From Phytophthora hibernalis (taxonomy: Eukaryota > Oomycota > Peronosporomycetes > Peronosporales > Peronosporaceae): a DNA stretch of 64,000 nt. Position numbers and translations under genes: made by a program. Where the stretch lies: NCBI GenBank assembly GCA_012656075.1, contig JAAKBF010000258.1:1-64000 (forward strand). The letters run 5' to 3'. Shown here one piece after another: positions 53,273-63,766 of this stretch. The notes under the pieces were generated by a model, which saw only the letters and a program-made list of their open reading frames with translations, was not told where the DNA came from and did not search any database. Each line of letters opens with the position of its first letter. Position 1 is the stretch's first letter.

Positions 53273-55384
53273 ATGTCGGGCTTCCGCCAAGTATGGGCCG
53301 TGTTGCTCAAAGAGGGCTGGTCGTCCAAGCGCCCCACCGGGCTGGAGGTTGACCACACGTACCTGCGCCCTGGCAAGACGAAGAAGGACAAGCGCGGAGT
53401 TGATTTGTTCGTTGGGCCGCAGGCGCTGATGGTATATCTGGACAAGGTCGCCGTCGGTACGCATGGGACTGTTTGTGGGCTATCTACAGCTCCTTCTGAT
53501 ATCTGTGGTGGTTCTCGTAGATGCAATGAAACAAGCGGCGGCGAAGAAGAAGATCGATAGAATGCGAAAGAGGGAAGTTGTGGTACAGACCAAGGTATTG
53601 TCACTTTTCACTTATCATGTCCGATACTCGCTAATAGACACCTTGTATCGTGTATCATACATATTGTACAGGACCTTCGTCGTCAGTCTCCGTCCCAAAC
53701 CCAACTAATACAACGGATGATTCTGAACGCCCCACGGAGACGTTGATGGACTCTCACGTGCAAGGTAATTCAATGAACGTTTGCTATCGTGTCTAATACC
53801 CGCTAACGGTTCCTGTGTATCATGTATTGTGCAGAACCTACATCTACTAGCCCAACGGCAGTGGCGAATGTATGTGCTTCGGTACCTGCGGAGGATAACA
53901 CGATGACTTCTTCGTCAAACACGACAGCAGTGACTTCAACTGGTACGCATCCTACTGTATACAAAATCGACTTGGGTTATATTCACAACGGTTTATTTTT
54001 TGTAGTTGAAGAAAGTGTTCTACAAGAGCGACGCAATTTTATCACTATTGAGGGTTACCGGTTATTGAAGGTTACCGGTTTAATACCGGTTATTAACCGT
54101 GAACCGGTTAACCTGGACCGGTCCAATCCGAACCTACGATGATTACGGTAAAGTTGATTACGGTCCCCATGATTGACGAGTAAAATGATTGGACGAACTA
54201 GATAGAGTAACTCCGATAAATCAATCACTTTCGAATCTTCCTTCTACCTCTCAAGTGGTCAAGTGTCCTCGCTCCGGTTTTGCCCAGTGTGCTCACTCCC
54301 TCCGCTTCGTTCAAGCTACGTCCAAGATCCATACCATTCAACAATCATTGCGTTTGCTGAAGTTACTTCCGACTCGGAGACACAGCAACTTTGCCCCATT
54401 ACTCCTCATATTGACGATGAAGACATGAGCCCAGAAAAGATAAGCGCTGAAGAAACATCGTCCGATCTCGAGCCTGTTGAATCAGATGAGCCTTCTGGTA
54501 CGATATCATGTACTATACATTATAGGGATACACGGTATGTCAATCTAACGTGTACGTTTTTGTATCCTAGACATTGACGTCACGAAGCCTCAAGACACTA
54601 TCGAAAACTATTGTGCGCTTGATTCTGACGGAGAGAACGACGATGGCCTTGACAATGATGACAAGCTGATTGAATTCAATGCAATTGACGAGCTTGATGA
54701 CGAGGAGGAGACTGTAACACCGGATGTGCCTTTGATGAAGCGCTTCTTGCTGCTGTTGGTGGAATGGAGGGTCTTACTGTCGAGAATCTAAGTTGTGAAC
54801 GAAGCTATGATATAATGGAAGAGATAGCCACTTCAGGATGACTTGAGCCTACATCCCAAGAGCCGTATCCATACATGAAGCGTCCGTACGAGGACTGGGC
54901 CGATAACTCTATGCGTGATGCTAATTCTAGACTCTTCGACGGGCAGTATGGACCTACGCAGGCAGCGATGACCGCAGCTACCACGCCGGCATGTGCGCTA
55001 TTCTACTTTATAACTCTCGACCCGGACACGGCCATTTTTTCATGCTCAAGTCCGTTATCATGTCTAATACTGAGTACCCTATGTGTTATCGTGTACAATA
55101 CAGGTTTGAAGCCTTTCCGGCAAGGTTGCCACTTCGGATGGAGTGATGTTACGCGACGAAAGAACTGGACCCCTCTGCAACAAGGTGAAGCATTCGTTTG
55201 ACGTGCATGCACATTCCTGTTTCGAGATTTGGTACATGAGCTGGCGCAACGGCACCCTCAAGCCAAGTTGGGGCAATCGCAAGCTTCGAGTCCGCGTGAC
55301 GGAAGATGGAGATGAGTCTGCGGCAGACGACGAAGGGACGCCTCAGTCGCAGCGTCGACGGGTGGCGGTGACCACTTCCATTTG
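53273..55384 (+). pseudogene. piggyBac-like element, N-terminal part only
   Basis: ATG at 53273 begins MSGFRQVWAVLLKEGWSSKR, then VDHTYLRPGKTKKDKRGVDLF and MVYLDKVAV. The same domain starts the full piggyBac copy at 56.2-59.4 kb, where it reads FKSIWRELKQDGL...RYFYIRPGG...VDYFRGEEVML. Acidic, Ser/Thr-rich exons follow, with intron-like gaps at 53595-53671, 53765-53834, 54498-54570 and 55050-55103. Then comes YMKRPYEDWADNSMRDANSRLF near 54875, the start of the transposase region. The DDE catalytic core is missing and the last frame (55143-55384) is unrelated to it. Stops near 54780-54850 confirm decay. Confidence 0.55.
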
Positions 55385-56232
55385 ATTGCTTGAATGAAAG
55401 AGGTCACGCTATCCTTGATTGCGGAGCGCGTTCATTTTTGTCTTCGTTTTAGTATTGGGTATTTGTGCTGATAACCAGCTGGTTTGACGTCAATGTCTCT
55501 TGCACAATTGCCTTTCGTCTTTCTGTCAATATGGATTTTCTCTATCCGTCGTAGACATGATATGGCCACTTATCGTGTCCCATTGCCAAGTATTGGGGAC
55601 ATGACAAGCTCTCAGGGCATGATAACAACAGCGACCACATCGAGGGGTAGGGTTTCGCATGAGCTTTACCCCGGGACACGTTAACGTTTATCTTGGTTTA
55701 GTAGTGAAGCCATCAGCATTCAATACATGATAGTTCGACCCACAGGCGCAAAAAATCCCTTCGGGCTGGGGGGTTAACCTGCATGATGAAGACGATTCTT
55801 CAGAAATATACTGCATACTGCAGTATAGGACGGAAAAGGACGATACAGTCACCAAAGCCCCCGAACAGAAATACCACCTTAGCTGTTTCTCATTTTCCAA
55901 AATTCGAAATTCAAAACTCCCCATACAAATTCCAAATATCCAAGATGGGGTGTCACCTTTACAGTGTAGCACAAGCAGTGTACCCACATTGACAGACTTC
56001 TATGTTCTTTACAAAAGTCAAGTAGTGTGTTTACAGCCGGCGGTGGAATCATCTGAAACAGGTAAATGGGGCAGAATCCATGCGCCGATAATGCATTTCA
56101 GGATGAGATATGGGTGAAGACAGGCACTGATGCAGAAGTTCAACGTACATTGTACGATACAACCTGAATCCAGCAGATGACGCATTCAAAGAAGCAACAA
56201 CATGTAATCGACCAATCCAGAATGTATGCAGC
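55385..56232. other. Spacer between the two piggyBac-related elements
   Basis: No gene. The segment at 55563-55630 contains CTTATCGTGTCCCATT, and 55721-55732 is CAATACATGATA, the inverse of a motif in the introns of the left element. These may be subterminal repeats of that element. The remainder is featureless to me. Confidence 0.4.
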
Positions 56233-59200
56233 TTAAAGACAAGATAATATGCATCTTAGTGACTTCGATGTCGTGCGGCGTCTCTTGCTAGACGCCGGCG
56301 TCGCTGGCGTTCCAGGCGTCGATGGAGTACCAGGCACGTCTGCCGCCTTGCGACGCATTCGAATGACCTTTGCATTGTCGACCGGGATCAGCTTTCCATT
56401 CATCCATTCCTTGTGCCCCACATCCCAGCAGGTCATGGCAACCCCGCGCACTTGGAGACGAGCTCTCATGCAGAGGAAGACAGACCCCTTTCCGTTGCAG
56501 TCGCCACAGAAATAGGTCGTTGTCGAGGCGCGTTGAGTGTCTGTACGAAGCACGGAGCACACCTTGCACGTGCGCTTCTGTCGCTTGGCTTGCGTTCCTT
56601 CATTGCGCCAATTCATCCACCTGACGAGCGGCGTGTGCGGTTGTTGGACTGGCTCCGGTCTGGATAGGCTCGTACGCGGGTGTAACAGGGCTCCACTGCG
56701 TGCCGAATGTGTTGGCCTCATCGCCAGAGCTGTAAATGTAACTTCTTCATGAACTCCACGTGAGTCAAAGGGCGAGATTCCTTATTCTTGTGGTATTCCT
56801 TGTGAACTATGTATCCATTCACTATCGCCAAGTCAATCAGACCCAGCGCCGGCGACTTGTAGTACTTTTTTGAACCTCAGCGCGCGCTGGAGTGAGTATC
56901 TCTGGAGCCGCAACTGATCGTGGACGTCCACGCCCCCCATGAACGCGTGATAGGCTTTCACGACTCGAGGACATGGGACCTCCGCTTGTGTTGCACCATC
57001 TTGTCGTGTCACTCGATCCAAATCCAGGCCACCTCCAGTGCAGAGGAAATGAACAGGACGCGAATCCCACCAGCTAATAGCCTTGATGCTCGGTACAAGC
57101 TTAGATATAGCCATCTTGAATGGCCCACGCTCGATTTCAGCGGGACGAGTTTTCTTCTTCTCAATTACGCGTTTGCAATATCCCAACCGGTTCGTCATGA
57201 TCGTCCTCAAACAGTAAAAGCCCATGAGCAGTAGTTGGATAGCTAAAGCCACCGATGTGAAGAAGCAGTCAATGACGACCAGTCTCATGCCCTCCCTCTT
57301 AGCGTCTGGACCAAAGGTAGCGAGTAGGTTTCGGACAACGGCAGCGGGCCCCGATTTCATATCGGGGTTATGTGCATCACTTGCGTGTTGATTCTTGCCA
57401 CAATATACCTCAAACCTAACGATATTCAGCATAAGAAAAATAAAACGTCAGCTAAACCATCATAATGCATTTTAATTCAAAGTCAAGCCCCCAAAAGCTT
57501 ACCGGGTGCAGTACGCGGAAACTGCACTGCACAACATGAAGAGCTTGGTGCCCCATTTGTGGGACTTGTCCTTCATGTACACGCGCATTTTGTTGAAGGA
57601 CGAGCGGCTTCGTCAAAAGCCAGGTTTGGTGGTGCAACAAATCCACGCGCTAACGTGCGTTGAGGCACCTCTATCAACTTGCGGATCTTCCAGGCGCGGT
57701 TGGTCCGTGCTCGAGGGTCAGTGTTTGGGTTGAAGTGAAGGTTGCGTGATATCTCCATGAATCGATCCCGTGCGAGCACTGAGCCAAAGCACCCGCGCGA
57801 GATCGCACCCTCGTCAGTAGTCTTCCAGTGATTAGCAAGTTTTTCACGATTGGGGGCGATTGTCCGTGCTATCAGCAACCCAACATATTGACACAACTCG
57901 TGTGGTAGGCCCGGTTTCATTCCTTCCATTTCTTGCTGGATGTCGCGCCTCGTCTTTCTTGAAAGCTCCGAATTCAACCGCTGCTTTCTTCGATACCGCC
58001 GATACGATTCATCAATTTGCAGTGGCAGCATCTCCCGGTGATATTCATTCGAACAGGCAGAGATATGTTGCCACAGCGCGACAGGCAAAAAGTAGAAAAC
58101 AGCGCAATCGGCGAGTCTCCTTTTCGCAACACATCGGCGGTAGGTCCTGAGTAGACTTGGCGAAGCCCTTGATAGCTGGAGGTGTTGTCCACCGGCTCGT
58201 ACGGGGTCATCATGTAGGCATACGTATCTGGCTCAATGACGTCTTCCCACCCGGACTCCGACATTTCACGCAAGACCTCGTTCTTGAGATTGCCAGCGAG
58301 GACTTGATCTTCACCACCAAAGCTACCCAGAAAGTTCTCCGCAAAGAGAACTTCTGCTGCGATCTCCTTCTCGGTCTCTTCAGGATCGTCAAAAACATCT
58401 TCTGGAACACAGTAAATCTTGAGGTCCGCGTCCGAGCCATACTCGCCAGTCTCGATGTCGTCCTTCTCCGCTTCGTCACCCGAATCCATTGCGCCAAATT
58501 GAGGCACGCCATCTCCATCTTCCACGAGATTCGAATCGTCATCGTTGTCGGCTAGCAGCTCGTTGGTAAACGTACTAGCTTCACCCTCATCGTCGCCATC
58601 ATCTACAAACGAACCAGCACACTAAGTCAGCATCCAGGATAAATACAACATAAGATTCAGCATACGATGCAGCTGTATGCAGCATAATATTCAGTGTAGG
58701 ATTCAGCTTACCGTTTTCTCGATCACTTAGTGATTCTGCCGAATGTATGGAGACTTCATCGTTCATTGAGGGAGAATCATGCTCGGAAGAAAGCGGTGTT
58801 CCATCTTGAACGTGTGGAGAGTGGGAATCAGGGAAGCGATTGGGTTGATGCGACGAGTACGATGGGGCGGCGAGCTAGCCATCGGTCTCGACGTACTCAT
58901 CAATGAACGACGAGTCCGTCTTGAACCGCAAGGTCTTCGTTGGGCAGGCCTTGGAGCGGGTGGTGAGGCTGGAGATCGTTGTGATATTGCCACCTTCGTA
59001 TGCGGGCCACGCGACGCTGCTTCCACTTGCCCCGGCAGCGGGCGTTCAGGTACGGCAGTAGCAACCGGCTGGTAACTGTGTATCTCCTGGAGCGCCGATT
59101 TGAGCTGGAGCACGACTTTGAAGAACTACATATAGCACACACACAGATGTTAGATAATGATGTAGCATGTAAGAATGCAATACAAACGAACTGTTCGCGT

Positions 59201-59423
59201 AGTATTCGAGCATGACTTCCTCACCACGGAAGTAGTCGACGCCTTCTGCACCCTTTGCATCCCCACCAGGCCGGATGTAAAAGTAACGGTCGTCCAAGCT
59301 TCGTCTTGGCGGTGGTTTGCACGTCAACCCGTCCTGCTTCAGCTCCCTCCAGATGGACTTGAAGGATAAGTCGCACGACGTAACCTCGCTGTCACGCAAC
59401 ACTTTGCCTTGAGGCCGCACCAT
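56233..59423 (-). pseudogene. piggyBac-type DDE transposase with C-terminal zinc domain, frameshifted
   Basis: A start at 59423 (MVRPQGKVLRDSEV) leads into FKSIWRELKQDGL and VDYFRGEEVMLEYYANS. After introns and an acidic region (FGAMDSGDEAEKDD near 58490), the DDE_Tnp_1_7 domain follows: LPHELCQYVGLLIARTIAPN near 57890, PPNLAFDEAARPS (first Asp, 57600), RLVVIDCFFTSVALAIQLL (second Asp, near 57270) and FMGGVDVHDQLRLQRYSLQR (near 56920). An 87-bp intron lies at 57416-57502. The C-terminal zinc-binding domain (CKVCSVLRTDT...YFCGDC...GVAMTCWDVGHKEWM) at 56390-56620 binds the transposon ends, followed by a GTPSTPGTPATP tail. Frame changes near 56865, 56735 and 57590 inactivate this copy, which would have inserted at TTAA. 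Confidence 0.85.
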
Positions 59424-60993
59424 CCTTGTCCGCGATTTGTGCTCTGGCGCGTGAAATTCTCGAATGACGAAAGTTTGGAAAAGGCGGTAAAGGTGGTGTG
59501 GCTGTGAGCCACCCAATCGGGGACGTCCCCGTTACTTCTATAAACTAATGCACAGCCCAAAGATTTCAGAAACCTCCCAAAAGCCATCAGAAGCTTTTAG
59601 ACAAAATATTCTCTTTGGTATAAAAAGTCGCGAACAGAAAAAGTCACTTCGTTATCTTAAAGTTTGTAAACGCCTCGACGAGGGAAAATACAACCCATAC
59701 AAACTCCAAGTCTAAATTGTCTTAAACTGCATATATGCAGTTTAAGACAATTGATATCCTGCATTATGCAGCACCCGGTTTCGAGGGGTTAAACTAGTTT
59801 ACATGCCTGTTTTGAGTTAGCTAACGAGGTACTAACAGTTAGTTAGTGTCTAGTAAAAGCACAAACAGTAAAACGTCCCTACATGTTATTGGCACCCCAA
59901 AGTTTTTAAACTGGTTTCGCAATGAGAGACACAAGGCAGGGCATCAAGTTGATCCTTATACAGTGCGCTTCAATCAAATGAAGATAGATAAACCTTTTTT
60001 TTCAGGTGGTACGTCGAGAGATTAGAATCTGAGAAGACACGCTTGTGTTTACATTGAGCTCTGAAACTATTGAGGTTGTCATTGGACGACATCTATTTCA
60101 CTCCGGCAGCGAAGATGGCGTGTTGATTCACAGAGATACAGTAGAGAAGGAGACGTATACAGTGCATTCCAGTCGGGAGTTCATTATTTAAAGGCAGCAA
60201 TTTCATACATATGAAGGAAATACAACCTTACTTCACTTGTAAAAAAGGGAGACGCATACAAACTGATAGTGCTAATGACGGGTCCCAACTTTCCCACTTT
60301 CCGTCTGTCATTTCGGTCACTTTTTATTTGGAAGTGGGGAAATTGACTTCTCCCACTTATTAGGAGGTCTGCTCATGCATCTCAACCACCTCGACGTCGA
60401 GATGGAAACCGTGCTGACAGAGAACCAGAAGCGCTATGGGAGCCCCATCCCGTTGCGGCTTTGAGCGACGGAGACACTGGATCGTTCTCTCTTTTAAAAA
60501 AGCATTCCCAATTCTATATTCAATCGAAAAAAGAGACCATCTGGTAGAGGTCGACGAGCAGCTTAATGCGTGATGTATTTTGTTCGAAGTTTTGAAAGTA
60601 CTTTTCAAGATGCATACAAGTAGTATTCAAAATATGGCAGATTCGACTTCTGACAATAAAACAGAAATTGCCATGACACCGTGTGTCATTGACACGACTA
60701 CCGGTAAATGGTGAGCTAGTGATGGCAACGCAAATCTTACTTAACAGTAGTGTTGATTCCGTAACTATAAGTGGGTGGTAGGAGCGTCTAAAGTACCGAC
60801 TTTGCAGTAATGCTGATGTACGAACTAGTCCACTACGTTTTGTTTTCATTGACACGCGAATACCGGTACAGAACCTTGACAAAACAGCAGCCACGGACAT
60901 TTGAGTCATACGACCGATGTATCGTATGCGTCTTACTGCCGATGCATTGCATGATACATGTAGTAGTATGCAAGCGACCCACCTGGGATACAT
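59424..60993. other. Spacer between piggyBac and the RXLR effector
   Basis: No recognised gene on either strand. It contains a 38-bp perfect palindrome (59715-59752). It also has a region at 60281-60360 with AACTTTCCCACTTTCC and AAGTGGGGAAATTGACTTCTCCCACTT, echoing the foldback at 52264-52294. The part next to 60993 is the 3' flank of the effector gene. Confidence 0.4.
59715..59752. repeat. Perfect 38-bp palindrome
   Basis: AATTGTCTTAAACTGCATAT is followed directly by its own inverse (ATGCAGTTTAAGACAATT), without any loop. It lies about 290 bp outside the presumed start codon of the piggyBac gene, and contains TTAA, the piggyBac target sequence, in each half. Confidence 0.9.
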
Positions 60994-62996
60994 TTAACCA
61001 GTCCTTGCTGCGTTGGCCGTCCAAAAGTCGTGATAGTCGAGCAACACTTTTGTGTTCCTGGTATCAAACTCAGCTCTGACTACTTTGTGCGAGATGTCGT
61101 TGGGGGTAACTCCAACTCCGAGCCACTTCTTGAACTGGAGACCCTGCAATTGAGTGACAACCTTCTTCGTAGCTCCAGACTGTTTTGCCAAGCCAATCAT
61201 CCGGGCCAACTCCATCTCACCAAAACGCCTCTCAAGTTGTAAGAGCACATCCGGCGTTTTCTTGTCGAGTTTATTGAGTTTCGCCACGTACGAAACCCAT
61301 GTGCTAAGTGACGGGCTGTCTAAGAAATTATCTCCTTCTTCGTCCAGCTTCAACAGTTTGAAAATATCGTCTCCATCCTTTCCTTGACTTCGCCACAGCT
61401 CTTCTCCCAACTTCGTGCCAATGTTCTCCATACCCTTGTTTTTGTTGGCTAGAGTAGCCAACTTCGCTACACCTTCATCACCGTAGTGTCTTTTTAGCAC
61501 CGTGAACATCAATTCATCCGAGTCCTCTTTGCCCAGTTTGGTCAAATAGGAGACCCAAACGCTCCACACCGGGCTCTCAAACAGTTTATCCCCTCCTTGT
61601 TCAATTGTAGAAGCTTGAAAACATCATCTGCTGTTTTTCCGTCATTCAGCCAATTCACCAACCGCCTCTCCTCCAATCTGGTACCAATACCATATTCACG
61701 CTTCGCTGCTACAAGCATATTTGTCAGAGTTGCATCGTCGTACCGCTTCATCAATTTAATCAGCAGGTGCTGGTACGGGTCCTCGCCCAGGTTTTTCGTG
61801 TAGGAGATCCAAGTATTCAGCATCGGTCCTTTCAAAATATTGTCTCCTTCAAGGTTCAGCTTGAGAAGATTGTAAACGTCGTCGGAAGATTTTCCGTCTC
61901 CCATCCATTGTTTTAGCTGCACCTCCTCCAACTTCCGAGCAACCTGCGACGTTTCACCGTTCTGCTTTGCCGTAGCCAGCATCTTCGCGATGCCTACCTC
62001 GTCATAGTGGGCCGAGAGTTTTACCAAAATCGTACTGTACGGGTTCTTACCCTGAAATTCGACGTAAGAGATCCAAGCGCTCAACACCGGGCTCTGAAGA
62101 AGATTTTCCCTTTGGCTGTTCAGTTTGAGCAACTTGAAAATGTCATCGATAGACATCCCTTCACTCGACCAGTTGTCCAACTGCATCTGCTCCAATTTTT
62201 TTGCCATGCCCATAGTGTCTGCACTATTCTTCGTCCCAGCAAGCATCGTCGCGAGCGATTCGTCGTCATACTGTTTCTTGAGGGACGAAAATATAACCTC
62301 ATCTGGGTTGTCTTTATTCAGCCTCGCCATGTAAGACATCCAAGTGGCTGCTACCGGACTTTCAAAGAGCTTTTCTCCTTTGTCATTCAGCTTCAGAAGA
62401 TCGAAAATATCGTCTCCAGTTTTGCCAGCGTTCTCCCAATTCTGTAGCTGTCCCTTTTCCAGATTAGTAGCAACAGTTCTCGATTGGTAGTTCTGCTTCG
62501 CCGTAACAAGCAACTTCGCGAGAGCTTCATCGCCGAAATGACTTGCCAACGTGGAAACCATCGACGCTTGAGCCAGTTCAGTGTTTTTCTTGAAGTTCTT
62601 GGTCACAGAGGTTACCCACTCCTCAAACTGCGCGTTTCGGAAGAGTTTCTCGTCGGTTTGCTTAACCTGTAGTTTCTTGAACAACTTGTTTGTAGTCGCT
62701 TGATTGTTCGACGTCAACTTGTTCTTTGTAGCTTGAGCGATCTTCTTCACAGCTTCAGAGATGGCTCTCTCCTCGGAATCGTCGTCGTTTTTCGTTGTCT
62801 CCACGAAAGTCCTCAAGCTTCGATTGCCTAGGAAGCCACGTAGTAGATTCCCTTCAGAACGATCCAAGTGTTCTTTTTTGGCGACATTCGAGTCCGTTGC
62901 CACCACCGAGATAGCACCGACACACGCCAGTATAGCCAGAATGGTTAAGAGTATCGTGGAGCGTCTACACGAACAAGGGGTGAACTTGGCAATCAT
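60994..62996 (-). CDS. RXLR-EER effector with tandem LWY repeats (one apparent 1-base loss)
   Basis: ATG at 62996 starts a secreted protein that oomycete pathogens deliver into plant cells. A hydrophobic signal segment covers residues about 13-33, RSLR is at 59-62 and an acidic run ends in EER at 75-77. The rest is a chain of WY/LWY alpha-helical units of about 90 residues. Each has the pattern W...DDIFKLLKL, then a Trp-containing WISY/WVSY helix and a Tyr or Phe in the HYDE/RYDD helix. One partial and five fuller units are visible across both segments. The frame breaks at a four-C run (plus strand 61590-61593) within the fourth LWY unit, and the second segment (61569-60994) continues the pattern to a stop. 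Target and function are unknown. It may be a pseudogene or a sequence error. Confidence 0.9.
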
Positions 62997-63403
62997 GCTG
63001 GAAGCTGGCTCGGCGAAGTTCGAAGCGAATTAAGAAATGACCAGATACACCGCCGGCAAACTTGGAGCCTAGAATGGGCGAACTGTATCTGTAGAGACCA
63101 ACTCTGTGCTACATGTATGTAGTTCCGATAATACTGAATATGTACTGTAGCGGCTATAGTGCATACTCAGGTTACATAGTAGCCTTGCTGGTGCACTATC
63201 GAAACTGCCCTCACCAACTACGCCAAGTTTAAAATTTACGATTTCGGGCCGTAATCGTAAAAACGTACTACCTGTACATCTTACCCTACAATTTTAATAT
63301 GTTGCTAAAGAATCACGGTTTGCGATACAATCATTAGTATTATACATGTAATACATGATGGTTGGCGGAGTGTATTTGTGTACGTTCGACCGAGGGTTAT
63401 TTA
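62997..63403. other. Upstream region of the RXLR effector
   Basis: No gene. As the effector is on the minus strand, its promoter should lie here. I do not see a convincing match to the oomycete initiator. Confidence 0.4.
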
Positions 63404-63766
63404 TCACGACCGAGTGTATGACGCAGCGTCTTGGTCGCTTTGAAATGCTTCAAAGCGCACTGCGTCATAGGTCGTAGACTTGCTTCGTAGGACCATGATA
63501 GCGAAAACGGTATTGATGATTGCGGATGTATGTACGCTTATAATAAACCGAAGTTGATCGTTGGATCCAGCTGCTTCGGATGCCAGGAAGAGATATGCCG
63601 TCGTTCGGAGTGTTTTTACGAGCGGAAGGCACCACAGCGCTGATAATATTGTATGAGTATCATCAAGCAGACCAAAGCCGTTGATGATGCAGACCCAAAG
63701 TCTGGCCTTCTCTACATATCTGAGGCAGACACTGCTTACATAGTGCAAGGGCTCCCCCAGATTCAT
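63404..63766 (-). CDS. Possible small membrane protein, partial or hypothetical
   Basis: ATG at 63766 opens a 120-codon frame with two or three hydrophobic stretches, around residues 22-34 (ARLWVCIINGFGLL), 41-50 and 77-94 (FIISVHTSAIINTVFAIMVL). A TAG lies three codons upstream of the ATG. No family is recognised. The 3' end overlaps a foldback (63411-63475), which weakens the case for a real gene. It could be an exon of a membrane protein whose other exons lie beyond the window edge. Confidence 0.3.
   Translation of the reverse strand: MNLGEPLHYVSSVCLRYVEKARLWVCIINGFGLLDDTHTILSALWCLPLVKTLRTTAYLFLASEAAGSNDQLRFIISVHTSAIINTVFAIMVLRSKSTTYDAVRFEAFQSDQDAASYTRS

Noticed and set aside
56249..57234. 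Plus-strand frames across the piggyBac region
   Set aside because: They mirror the minus-strand transposase, whose DDE and zinc-finger motifs are clear.
62007..62447. A 146-codon plus-strand frame
   Set aside because: It is the complement of the LWY repeats of the RXLR effector and has no signal peptide or domain.
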